A DNA stretch of 64,000 nucleotides from Liolophura sinensis (lineage: Eukaryota; Mollusca; Polyplacophora; Chitonida; Chitonidae), in contig NC_088299.1 in assembly GCF_032854445.1 (NCBI RefSeq), forward strand, positions 4,251,001 to 4,315,000, read 5' to 3'. The notes under the pieces are model-generated. The model was not told the DNA's origin. It did not search any database and was given only the letters and a program-made list of their open reading frames with translations. Positions within the stretch are counted from its first letter, which is position 1, and the number at the start of each line of letters is the position of its first letter. Shown here piece after piece: positions 47,522 to 60,700 of this stretch. The translations under genes and the position numbers were made by a program.

Positions 47522-50500
47522 GCAAGTATCTGACTTTCACTCTGTGTTATTTTATGTTTGGTCTTTCATTTACTAGGACAAATGAGATGTGAGAGTGGGT
47601 TAAAATTTAGGCCTTGGGTAGGCTGGGAATTTATGGATTTCCCTTGCTCTCCCAAAGCTCTTGTGGCCATTGCATAGCCTATTGTGTGAGTCTTCAACCA
47701 ATAGGGTGTACACATATATATCTGTACTTCACATATGGGGAAAGTTGTTTGGTTGTTCGTGTGATATGTTATGGTTAAGGGGTGTTGAGAACTGACTTGA
47801 AAAGGGTTACAGTATGTACATCTACAGTCTTGTCCTGTGTTGTAGCTTATTGGCAAAACAATTATTTTTGTATGCATGTATGTAATATAATTTAAATTCT
47901 CCAGTACCTTGTACTCTATCAAATAAATAATTAAATGATGTCAGTCAGCAATGAGGGCCTAGAACAACAACTGGTTGGCCTTTTGTGAATATGTAAGAAT
48001 TCCCGTACTTTCTCTTATTACTTGTGTTTGAAGATTTGTGGTGATATAAATTTATATTTGGTCTCGCCATATTTTAATGTTGTTGTTTCTAGCTGCATCA
48101 TCAGATCCCATAGCACCAGCAGCTGATAAAATATGTGTAGCTTCTGAAGGAACTCCTGGCAGTGGCAAAAAGAGACACCGCAATAGGAAGAGATCTGGGA
48201 AATCCAAGAAATCAGCTGAAAGCAGTAATTCCAAGATCAATCTTAAAGTGAGTACTTAATTAAAGTTCAAGATATAAGATTGAGAATTTATTCTCATACA
48301 CATAATATCCTCATGAGTGCTGACTTCCTCTCCGATAGTACTTAAAGAGTCTACCAGAAACCTACAGATGGTCGGGGGTATCCCCTGATTTTGAGGACAT
48401 AATAAGGATTCTTGAGTACGACGTAGAATTCCAATAAAATATATAAATAATTGATTTACAATATATCTCTTATTTACCACATGTATTTATGCTGTGCATC
48501 AAAATTAATTCTGTGATTTTTCTGTTCAGATTCACCCCAGAGGAAGTAAAACTGTTAGCTGTTTTTATGAGAGTTAAAATTTTTGCGAATTCTTTGATGA
48601 CATATTGATGAAAGTATGTATTACATATATTCAGCTGAAAGTGTCAGTTGGTTGATCTAAATATGGGTGCATTTGTGTACACTAGAAGCGAAATTTTCAC
48701 GCCTGATGTGAGGAGAGATTTTGCGTACCAAAATGTGACCTTCTCAGGTCATTTCCATGCCATCTGTCACTAAAGTTGAAGGGGAACATGCAGTTGCTGC
48801 TACTCTTTGTGAGTGTCCATCTGACCTTCCATTTGTCCCATTTGCACTGTGAATGTGATATTTAAAGAGCAATTCAAGACATGTCTGTCAAAATTGGGAA
48901 ATTCCTGGCCTGGCCATAGTCGAGACAGTGGACTGGGTTACTTTTCGCTACATGTATGTGCTGTGATCCAAGATGTCTTCTGTTGGCCATGTTAACTTCT
49001 CTTCGTCTGTTTGTGATGTAAAGATCCATGCTGTGAATCAGCAGTGTGTTAAGCTACGTTCACACTGTACTAGATCTCGGTACAGAGTCCAAACTGACTT
49101 TCCTTTGAATTACATGGGAAAAGGATCAAGTGCTGAAACATATCTATCCGTTCACATGCACTGTGACCAATTTCATCCTTGATACAAATTGGGGCAGATG
49201 GCTGGCAGACCCATTTTTGCCAGTCCGAGAAAGAAAATTATGATTTTTAAAATTTTGATCATTCAGCATCGACAATGTTGACCCACAAAAAAAATTCACT
49301 GGAGACTTGGCATTTTGCAAGGAGTGAGTTGAACTTCCGGTTGCTGAAGCTGAGAAGAATAATTTACTGTATAATAGGACCTGTTTGAGAAGCTCTAACT
49401 TGATGTTAGTTTTAGCAGGCTAGCATACTTCCAGCTGGTTAAATTAAACTTTGAGGTCTATTTTCAACAATTTCTGATATTTAACTGCTTCAGCATTGAA
49501 TTGTTGAATTCAAAAACCTGGTAAGTCCATTCTGCAAGGCACCATGCGGAACGAAGTTGGCCATTAAATCCACTCCAAAACGGCGACAGACGGAGATTTT
49601 TGGTGTGGACTGAGATTAAATGGGTCTTTTTGAATCACTCCTGCAATCTTCAATCAATTCCTCTCTTCAAAATCACATGTGCATGCGCGATCCTGCGGGT
49701 GCATACAAAATTCGGATTGGAAACCTGGATAATGAAGCAGAAGCTCACATGTTAGTGGCAAGCCTCGACTGGAGCCTTTAGAATTAATTTGTCTCGCACA
49801 GTCAGAGATTGATTTCAGTGTCTGGATTTGGTGAATGGTGTAATACAATCCCAGCCATCATATACCCCAAGCGGCTGTATCCCTCAGATCATAACTCTGT
49901 TAGACAAGGGGAGGTCAGTCTCAGCTTACAGTGAAACACATAGAATAGCTGTTCAGGATACTACGCATAAAGTAGCAAGACAGTTCAAAAGTAACAGTAG
50001 TAAGTTCAAAAGTAACAGTAGTAACATCTATACATGTAAATATATGTATTGTTTTTATTACTTATTTTCCTTTTTATAATTAATTTTTCTCCAGGCAGAG
50101 CATGGCTCAGTGCCAAACTGTTCTATCAACCAATCAAGGGAGCAAACAGATGATGTTCACGCAGGTTAGTAATGAATTACTGTAATAATAATATTGCAGT
50201 ATAACTTATAGGAATAAAACCTCATTGGGAGCATTACGGTATAGGATATGATATTCATATTTAAGACTTGGTTTCCCCCTCCCATAAATTGGCAAGGGGA
50301 TAACGTGAAGTGCATGTCTTGTTGAGAGAGAGAAAAAAACAATAATGCAAAAAACAAACAATACAGAACAGTATGCTGATAGAAAGTTGTCAAAAACATG
50401 ATCGGTTTTTTTCCATTAACTTCCACTTATTTGCTCCTCTCATATTTGCACATACATAAACGAAACCTCACTGAGATGGCTATGGTTTAAGATGTGATAT

Positions 50501-51746
50501 TCATACTTTAGGCTTGGTTTTCCTCGCCCATATACAAAAAAAAAGCAAATAAAAACAACAAGAAAAGTGTGATAAATGTATTCCATTAGCTGTCACTGAG
50601 TTGCTCCTCATCTGGGAATTGTCGTAGGTATCCCCTGAAGTATGCCTGATTGCCTTCCACAATAATGCTGGGGGCCATCGTATAAGTGAAATATTCTTGA
50701 GTATGGTGTAAAACACCAGTCAAATAAATAAATAAATAAATAAATAGCTGCTCTGATTCTGTGCAGGATGTTGTGAACTACCCAATGCGCACAGTGCAAC
50801 CCCCACAAGTCAGCCCCAGAATAAGGGGCAGCAACCTTCTAGCCGTCGACAGAAAGCCAATCACAAACCGAGAGAAAAGGTACACCATTGTTAACTGTCT
50901 ACTCTATGTGTTTGGTTTCAACTGACTTTTGTATAAGTACTCATCTGGATTGTAACTTTGTATTTTGGGCCATCCTTAAAATATGTTTGTTGGGTGTAAA
51001 ATTGCCCTGCTCTAAAGTTTTTTTATTGGGAGGTTGATAGAAGTTATTTTAGTAAGCAGTATTTATTTTTGATTGGCCTTATACTTCGTGATGGTAGAGT
51101 TACACTCTACAAAGAATTTTTGTACAAAGGATGGCTTTATGCTAAATTATGGACGAATAATGAATATGTAAATTTCGTTATTATTTGAGACTTGTATTTA
51201 ATTGGTGTGCATGAATAACACAGGTAACCACATAATACACACTTTAAACAGTAGTCGCTAGCATATTCAATGTAGTTTTGATATTTCAACTGTTTTGGTT
51301 GTTATTTGGTTTTTATTTCGTTCTAAAAGCATCCATCTTGTTGGGCGTTGAATGTTGACGTTTCAGTGGTTTCATGTTTTTTATGTGCTCTCTCCACAGT
51401 ATGGCTGAAATACTGCCAACGTGGCATTTTTCAACCTTTTTCCATGTAAAAGAGCAACTTTCAGTACAATTTAGGGACATTTTAAATTTGATTTTGGAGA
51501 CCAAAAAAAACTACATTGGTTGGATTTGCCAGTTTCAGGGCTTCACAAGAAATATGACTTTATCAATCGCCACAGAATAATGCCTTCAAAATACACTTGA
51601 ATAATCACTTTGCAAACATGCGAAAAGGGTGAAGAAGTACAGTATCAACAATGTGAAGAGCAAGTTCTGTTGTGAATAATTTCATGCTACATAATTTGTT
51701 AAAACTTGTTCATAAACAAATGATGTTAGACAATTTTTTTTATTAC

Positions 51747-51793
<47 letters not shown>

Positions 51794-54700
51794 CAAATGA
51801 CATCAAACAAAATATGTTAACATTAAAAAGTACCCTGTTTACAGCCCTCTGTTTGTAGATGTGATGATTTAATGACAGTGTATCTCTTTGATCTCAGGTT
51901 GGCTCAGATGTTGTGAGACCAGGTTCTGGCAAACAACACAAGGCACACTCTGCACCAAAGACCACAGGTAACATGCTACACTTAGCTGCAATGTTAAGTA
52001 TGAATAATTTAAATAAATTAAATTTCAATTATATTTATTCAGATTTTTTCAGAAAGTATTCAGGTTTAAATGTTGTCATTGCCAATACATGTTTGCCAGT
52101 GCATTTATAAACCTCCATCAGAATACTTCAGGAAATGGTTCTTGTCACTATGTGTAGAGCATTGTGAGCAGCCTAGACAACAGCACTCTGGTAAAGATGA
52201 GCGAAACCGACAAACCCCTGGTCAGAGAGAGCAGCAGACACCTGGTCAGAGAGAGCAGCAGACACCTGGTCATAGAGAACAGCAGACACCTGGTCAGAGA
52301 GAGCAGCAGACACCTGGTCAGAGAGAACAGCAGACACCTAGTCAGAGAGAACAGCAGACACCTAGTCAACAAGACAGACAGACGTCTAGTCACCGAGAAC
52401 AGCAAACCCCTGGTCAACAAGACCGACAAATGCCTGGTCACCGCAGACGGAAGAATCATAACAAGAATGAGAGGAAGGTGGGTACCATAATTAGTCCCCT
52501 ATAATGTCCGGAGAGGACTATAGGTTAACGTCTGTCAGTACATCAGTCTGTCATGAATCATTTTTTCGCCCTGTGTGTATGTATGCTTACGTTCCAAACT
52601 TAGAGAATTCATGACATTTTTACTGTTGTGTTATTGCCAGCAACTTGCAGATGGTTGTGGGTTCCCCTGGGCTCTGCGTGATTTCCTCCCACCATAATGC
52701 TGGCCGTTGTTGTATAAGTGAAATATTCTTGAGTACGGCATAAAACACTAATCAAGTAAATAAATAAATAAATAAATACTGTTGTGTTATTAAAGTTAGA
52801 TGTATATTTTGACATGACACTGAAGTTTGTTTGTTTCCTGTATGTTGTTTTTATGTGTGAAGGCATTGGGGAAGTACAATTTCATTGTAAATTGACTAGA
52901 GTTACCTTCAATAAATAAAGATATTACTATATGAGGTAGAATACATTGAAATGTGAGTCTGTGAAGTAACAAAAGTATAAATATGCCCAATCACCTGTTG
53001 ATTTCTGATTTCAGCAAATGTTCACACCACACTGGACCAGGGAAATGGTGTCTGAGGGGCTTAAGAAAGGATTTCTTGTGGAGGTTTGCTGTTTGGAAAT
53101 TTGTCATTTGTTTTTCTCATAACATCTCCAGAGACTTGAGTAAGAATTTTTGAATTAAATCTGTTGGTTTAAAACCCATGACATCCGTAGGTTGCTGGCA
53201 GACCTTCCCATGTACAGCCGAAGAGGACTGTTTGTATTGATAGAGAATAGATCTTAATGGAAATGACCTCTAAAAATTGAAGGAGCCATCACTAAATAGA
53301 CCACTTAAAACTATGCGTAAATATACTTTGAGTTATTTTTTTAGATTTTTGTGAAAAGGGTTAAAAGAGTTCTGAATTGTAAGGTGGGCTTTAAGGAGTA
53401 TACTATCAAAGGTTAGGAACTCTGATGTCACAGGAAGTTTTTCCAACTCTAATCAAGACACTGAATGTTGGAATAACTCTTTTTACCCGTAAGTAAAAGA
53501 TTACTGAAATAATGTTCCCAAAAATTCCTTCCTTTTGCTGAACGTCAAGAAAAAAAGGTGATGTGACATCAGAGTTGCTAGATACCGTCAGTATGGCTTA
53601 TAAAGCCCACCATAGTATTCAAATATTTGAATGCCTTTTAACACTCTTTAAAAAAATCTTGAGAAATAAATGAAAGTATTTTTACACGTAATTTTCAGTT
53701 GTCTGTATGATGAACCTTACATCATATTTTAGCTCCCTTTTATTTTACCATGGTATTAATACATGAATATCAAAATCATTCTGTGAAATATAACTGTAAA
53801 ATGACACCAAAAAATTTTTTAAGATCAAACATTCTCATAAAATCTTACTTTTGGTGCTGAAACAATTTTTCACAATTGGATATCATACTACCTTACAAAC
53901 AAACCTCAATACACCTTTTAAGATTGATAGAAAGGTCAGACTTTATTTAAGTAATTAACCCATAGTAAGAGGTTTAAAACTGTACTTGTGTCCAGTGATC
54001 AGTTGATCAGTGTGTGGTATTTATTTATTTTATTGGTGTTTTATGCCGTAATTAATATTTCACTTACATGACGGTGTCCAGCATTATTGTGGGAGGAAAC
54101 GGGGCAGGTCCTGAGGGGAAACCCATGATCATCCGCAGGTTGCTGACTGACCTTCCCATTTATGGACAGAGAAGAAGCCACCATGAGCTGGACTTGAACT
54201 TGCATTATTCTTTGACTGAGTTAACAAGATTAAACCTAGGATTTAAACATCAGATAATTTTAATGTGAAATTCAGTATACTGAATATTCCATATATTTGG
54301 ATTCTGTTATTTATTCAGATTCTACATTATTATACAGTGTACATGTTTTTATATTTTCAGGGTACGATTCGGATCAATCCCAAAAACTATGAGGATGCAT
54401 ATATCCCAGGCCCTGTGAGTTGTTTTAAAGTCTAGACGATGTCATTTATACAGTAGTTTTAGTAGCAATACAAGTATTAGTTAGTACTACTGTTGCAGTC
54501 CTAGATATTGACGATAGTCATTTAATCAATATAGATGAACTATGAAACTCAAAAACATAATATAGCTCAAATATGTCCATAGACTGAATTCATACTAACA
54601 TTTTTATAGGAAGTTGGAAAACATCCACTTTCATGTGGAAAGTTAAAGTGTGTATTAATTGAAGTACATGTTAAGGGTCATTAACAGAATTTCAGTCTCC

Positions 54701-57700
54701 GGCCGTGCATGGGAAAGTTTTCCAGCTACCTGCGGATGGTCGTGGGTTTCCCCCCAGGCACTGCCTGCTTTCCACCCACCATAATGCTGGCCACTGTCGT
54801 ATAAGTGAAATATTCTAGAGTACGGCGTAAAACACCAATCAAATAAATAAATATAGAATTTCAGACTTTTCATGCCAGATACATAGATGTTCATTCTCTA
54901 TCAAAGATTCTTGTGTTTGGCTTTCTTTACGTGTGATTTTTTTGTACATTCATTGATGCTTTCAGGATGGAATTTCAGACATCTACATCAGTGGTTTTGC
55001 CAACAGAAACCGGGCAATGAATGGAGACACTGTGGCAGTGTTGGTGAATGGTAGACAAGACTGGAGGGTAACAACAGCTACAGTATTTTTACACCCTTTG
55101 ATGATGATGATGACAAAATATAAACTCGTTAAGCATGAAGGGGATAGTGCAACGACTGGTTGACCTGTATCGGTATAATGGCTTGGGTGTGACAGCTTAT
55201 TTGCCTTCAGTAAGGCATCTCAGTGAAGCAGCACTAGATAAAAGAACGATGGAAATCTGTCCTGCAACAAGGAGGCCCATTCTAAGGATTCCTTCGTTGT
55301 CATATGACTGAAAAATTGTTAAGTACAATGTTAAACCCCAAGCACTCACTCACTCAAAATATAAACACGACTAGATGTATTTTGTTGAAAACCTCATACA
55401 GTAATTCTTCGACCTTTTAGCACTTTTATTCAGTGGAAATTATGTATGCAGTTGTTCTTAAAATGATGCTAAACTAATACATTTGTGTCTCTAAAGATGC
55501 AAGCTTCATTAAACTGTGCTAAGTATTTCTCTACACCTCATAGTTGTCAGAATGTTTCAAAACATTGGTTGTAGAAGTGGTTTATAAGGTTGAAGATTTA
55601 GGTAGTCTTCATCTTTGGCTTTGTCTTGATGTTTAATCTTTGTTAAATTCTTGATTACAGCACCAATCAAGTAAATCAGCCTTTATGGCCGTTATGTAAA
55701 TCTTTATACCCACAAATTATCTGGGGTAAAATATGGATGTTCACTCCCAGATTGCAGAAGTTTAACTTCTTACTTGTTTGAAACAGAAGCTTGTGACACT
55801 AACTATAGGGAACCGCTAGCCTTTGCCCTACAACGGCCACAAGGCTGCAGGGCTCAGCTTGGTTCACACATTGTCACACACCACAGCATGTCATACCTGG
55901 AACCGTGTAACGGGAACCCAGACAATTTTTAAATTGGCATTTTAAATTGTTACCAACCGTTGTTACCATTCAGTATAATTCAAGCGCTTTTTCTTGTTGC
56001 CGGTGATACTTTTTTAAAACACCGAAGATTAGCTTGATTGTTAGTGTCACTGACGTTGAGTGACAGACTGTTGTCACCAGTGCAAACACGCAATTGACTG
56101 GCCCGACGGCATAGATCCTTGTGTTGTAGCTGGTGTCGCTCAATTTGGCTATAAAAATTTATAGTCTGTTAACTGCGAAACTCTACCAAAACTGTGCAGG
56201 GCTTTTCAATACATGATCCCAGCAGGGATTCATGGCATGACGTCACAAGGCCAGGGCTGCGTGGTCGACGAGATAGGCAGAAGGTCCAACTTTAATGGGT
56301 TTTTTTAAATGGAACTATTCAACATAGTATTTTTGTAAATGCAGTTTACAGACTAACATAGCATAAATATTGTCTTTAGGGAACATTTAGTTTGAAAATA
56401 AAGTCTTCAAGGTTCTGCTATAAGCAGTATGTAATTCTTACTTTGTTGTTTGGATGTTTACAGGTGTTTCTTGACAGCTTTGAGGAATATGAAGCCCAGT
56501 TAGAGGCACAGATGAAGACTCTCAGTCTAGCACAGACAGACCTAAATTCTGCCAAAAATGCTTCAGTGCTACCAGAGAGTATGGATTATAAATTACTATG
56601 TGATTCAAGAGAAGAATCCATTCAGCATTCAAGTAGCCAGTCTAAAACTGCCTGCTCTGGAACTTCCCAGTCTGAAAAAACATCACAGAGAAATCCATTA
56701 GTACAACTTACTAGTGATGAAATGACAACGAAATTAAGTGCAGATCAAGCAGACTTGTCACCAATCCCTAACTGTCATGATAAGCAGGATTCTGCGCAGG
56801 CAGCTGGATCCAAACAGAAACAGGGAACTCATCGTAAAGGAAACAAAACTCCCATCAAAGTACATCAGAGTAAGACACCAGGGTCCAAAGGAAGGTACAC
56901 ATCCGTCAAGGATCTGTTGTCAGCAAACGGCTGCAGTCCTGTCGCTAAGAAACTCTTCAGTGAGAGCAAGAATGAAGGAGAGAAAGCACAAGGAGAGTCT
57001 GAAATGTCGCAGTTCGTACAGAAAACTGGAACGGTGAAGAAAACATTTTTGTCACAGGAAGTCATGTTTAAATTTAAATTTCCAAGGGCTCCTTTACAAA
57101 ATGATCTCTTTAGTGTGTCTCATTCCTGGGGATTTGTGTAACTTGCAAGTAGTCCTATAATAAAGGTGCCCTGTGTGTGTAGCTGTCAAAACGATTGTGA
57201 TTGTATTTTTCCTTGTGTGGTAGCATGTGCATACAGAATCCCTGGCAATAGGGTTTTTTTTACAACAGCAAAGCCCCATTGAGGTTTGATGTTGCCACTT
57301 TATGGGAGGGCAGGGTGAAAACTCAAAAGGCACGCCATGAATTGGGGTACACGTAAGAGGTTTGAATCCGTCTCTCGTGTCATTTAAACATTTTACTGTA
57401 AAGCTGGACAAATGGTGTGTTGTTGAAACTCGTTCCATTGACGGAGGCATGTTTGTTGATTTTCATTTCTTTATTATTCCATTCTAATGGTAAAACATCT
57501 GGGCTGCACTGTTTCTTGGTTTCATTTTTCTCATTTCATATGGTAGAAATCATAATTTGTTTAAAATTGTTCACAAAATTTATACCTGTAAATATTTTGT
57601 TTTGAATTCTCTGTGGCACATACTCTATTTCAGGTGGTGGCTGTGACAGAGTACAAGCATTCGCGGGCGTGTTCCGGCCATATCAAGCCTATGTCAGATA

Positions 57701-60700
57701 AGAACCAGACCAATGCCCTGTTCTCTCCTACTGACCACCGCTGCCCACGTATCATGGTCCCACTCTCAGACTGTCCACCAGGTACGAATGACATCTTCTT
57801 AATTCCTGTTTTGTTCTGCAAGACCTGACATTCGGCGCTGTCATCACTTCAGAAACGTCACGTTTGTTGCATCACATGTGTGATGACGCTTCACTCTTTT
57901 TCACATCACCTTGCACCAACATTTCAATGTAATGGGTTCAGACTGCATGAGTGCATATTATTTACGCACCTTAAGGATGTGTTGGGTCTGCACAAATGGA
58001 GAAAGCCTATATACTCATGAGTTTGAAACTTTGGGCCGATTTGGAACATTACATCAGGGAGAGATCATTTATTTTGTGCGTCTCTTTACCATATTTAGCT
58101 GAGCACTAGTGAATAAAGCTTATTTACGTATAAGTTGGCTTTAAGCATTCATAATCATGACAAGATAGCACTTTCTGTACTCTACAGTATATAGTTTACA
58201 TGTATGACATGTTCTAACATGTATGCGTACAAACACACTTTCAGCTTTCATCTGGCGGCAAAAAGGGCTTGAATGGTGAAACTTTCTCTTCTCCCAGCAG
58301 CAGCAAAAGTTGATGAGCTACATCTATGAATGCCCTAGTTGCCCTAGTCACCCCAATCCGCATATCACTTCCAAGAAATCACAATCTCGTGGAAAGTATG
58401 CATAAAAGAGCATGGCAAATATACAAGAATGAAAAATAGCTGTGATCAACTCTTCTTTCGCATCTGTACTAGTAGCTTGAACACTGAACATTTCCTCCCG
58501 CCATAAATCTGGCCACCACAATATGCATGCACATCTGTATTAGACGAAACAGCAATCTAATAAATAATGCAAAGAATGATTGGATCTTTGTTTGATTTGG
58601 TTAACAGACCTCTTGAAGCGACCAGAAGACCATGCCAACACTCTGTTCATCGCCCGCATAACAGACTGGCCAGACACATCACAGTTTGCTCACGGGTAAA
58701 CCTTTCAGTGTACAGTGAGGTGTTGTAATGTGGGACAGGCGCATCCATTATTACATATCCTTCTCACTGTTATTCTTTGAAAACAGTTTTTAAATGGAGG
58801 TAATTTTTACCTCCTGCCACAAAGTCAGGGGAGAGGGGAAGGGAATGAAACTGTCTGTCCATCTGTCTGTGGACATCATCTTGTCTGTGCAGTGCTTACG
58901 AAATTACTCAACCGATTAGATGAAAATTACCATAGATCTTGCCTATCAATTTACATGTATCCCCCATCCATTAATGTAACCATAGTCATGAAGGAAAGTG
59001 AAAATTGCGTGAGGAATAGATTGAACTCTAGCCAGATAAATAAATAAATTGAATATGTCATTCTGCTAAAACGTAAAATAATTAAATTAAAGATAAAAGA
59101 CTATTGTGTTAAATGTAAGTAACACCTTTGTTCATGCAGGTTTGCTGCTAGATTGAATAATTGACCGTCATTAAATTGATGGAAAAGAAAAAGAATCAGT
59201 TCTCTCAACACAATATTGAGCCTGACCTCAAAGTATCAAAAGCCATAATAATAACTATAATGTTATTGTCATTACTGAGTGGTAATATGTTATTTTCAGG
59301 AACATTGCCCGCAGCCTGGGAGAGGCAGGTCTCATAGAGCCAGAGACAGAAGGGATGCTTATTGAATATGACATTGACTACAGTGAATTCTCACCTCAGG
59401 TGAACTAGTATGAAGTTAACTTCTTCATGGCAAACTTTAATTAGCAGTAGATATTCATAGTGCAAATTAGAGTAGTTTTTAGATGGTCATTATGAAGTAA
59501 GGTGGAGTATTGTAAGTGGGGGGGGCGGGGGTGGAAGTGGCATTCTTGGTTTTGGTTATTGGTTACACCTTTTTCTACGAGTACATAGATATGTACATGT
59601 ACATATATCTCTTACAGCTGATGGCATCTGCTTGATTGAAGTTGTAAAACTTCAGCTCCTAAACTTCTCTTGTATCTATTGAAATAGCCTTGAGTAGGTG
59701 GCCAAGAAGCTACAGACCACATGATCTCCTTAGTAACAAACTGAGTGGGGGAAGAAAATGGTCCACCTAATGTTTTAGCATAGGAAAATGCCTATTTTGA
59801 GATGTTATTAGTGACAGTGATTTGTATAATTTTAAAGTGAACATAAAATAGTATTCCAGAAATGTTCTAAAAATTTCAACAAAATTAATAAAACAATCAT
59901 TAGTACCTAGCCACTCATTTGGTGACACCATTTTGCCATGTTCTAGCTGTCTTGAGTGACGTCACAAAACCTAGGCGCTCTCCAGTACCATCAGTATTTA
60001 ACAATGTGATAATGAGAAAATACAAACCAAAACGCCTGGTACCCAACCAAAAGTATCAGTTCTGTTCAAAGGCCGGACGTTTCTTTTAGTTTCGCTCAGT
60101 GAGGGCGATATTCATGGACACAAGTGACATATTTCAGCAGTCCTGCTCGTCCTCGTCCTGCATGGGTGTAAGCATTAAGTCTAGCTGGCAGTACCAACGC
60201 AAAGTCACAATATTTTTCTTCAAGCAGTGACTCTCCCGAGGTGGTTTTTTGCTAGCTTACCCTGACAAGTTGCTGCAGTCTCCTGCCCAACATGTGCAAA
60301 AATGTACCATTTTAACACTAAAATTAACCGCAAAATCCATTTTATTGCATCATTATCTGTCTATCCACTATAAGAATCCACACTGACAATCGAGAGCTAA
60401 TACGTTTTTTGATGTGACAGCCTATTGTCACGTGACGCTTTCAGCGCTATTGATTGGCCAAGTTCATAAGGGCTTCTTCAACATGGCTACTCTGAGTGAA
60501 TTGTCCGTCAGTGCCATTTCCCCATGAACTTCATCTTCTCGGCTTTCAAAACATTATTGAATATTTTAAATATTTTTCCGTGATAATTGTGTCCTAAATC
60601 CTTTTCCCTGTGTATATATAGTGGCAGAGTTAATGTTCACTTTAAGCTTTTCCCTGTGTATATATAGTGGCAGACTTAATGTTCACTTTAAGCTTTCCAG

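Noticed and set aside
52148-52459. Minus-strand frame antisense to the DIS3L2 repeat exon
   Set aside because: A by-product of the 24-bp repeat; the plus-strand frame fits exon phases on both sides.
55101-55117. Hammerhead-ribozyme-like or GATGAT core motifs
   Set aside because: The stretch is a simple GAT repeat; no conserved core pair or flanking helices could be drawn here or at other ctgatga sites checked.
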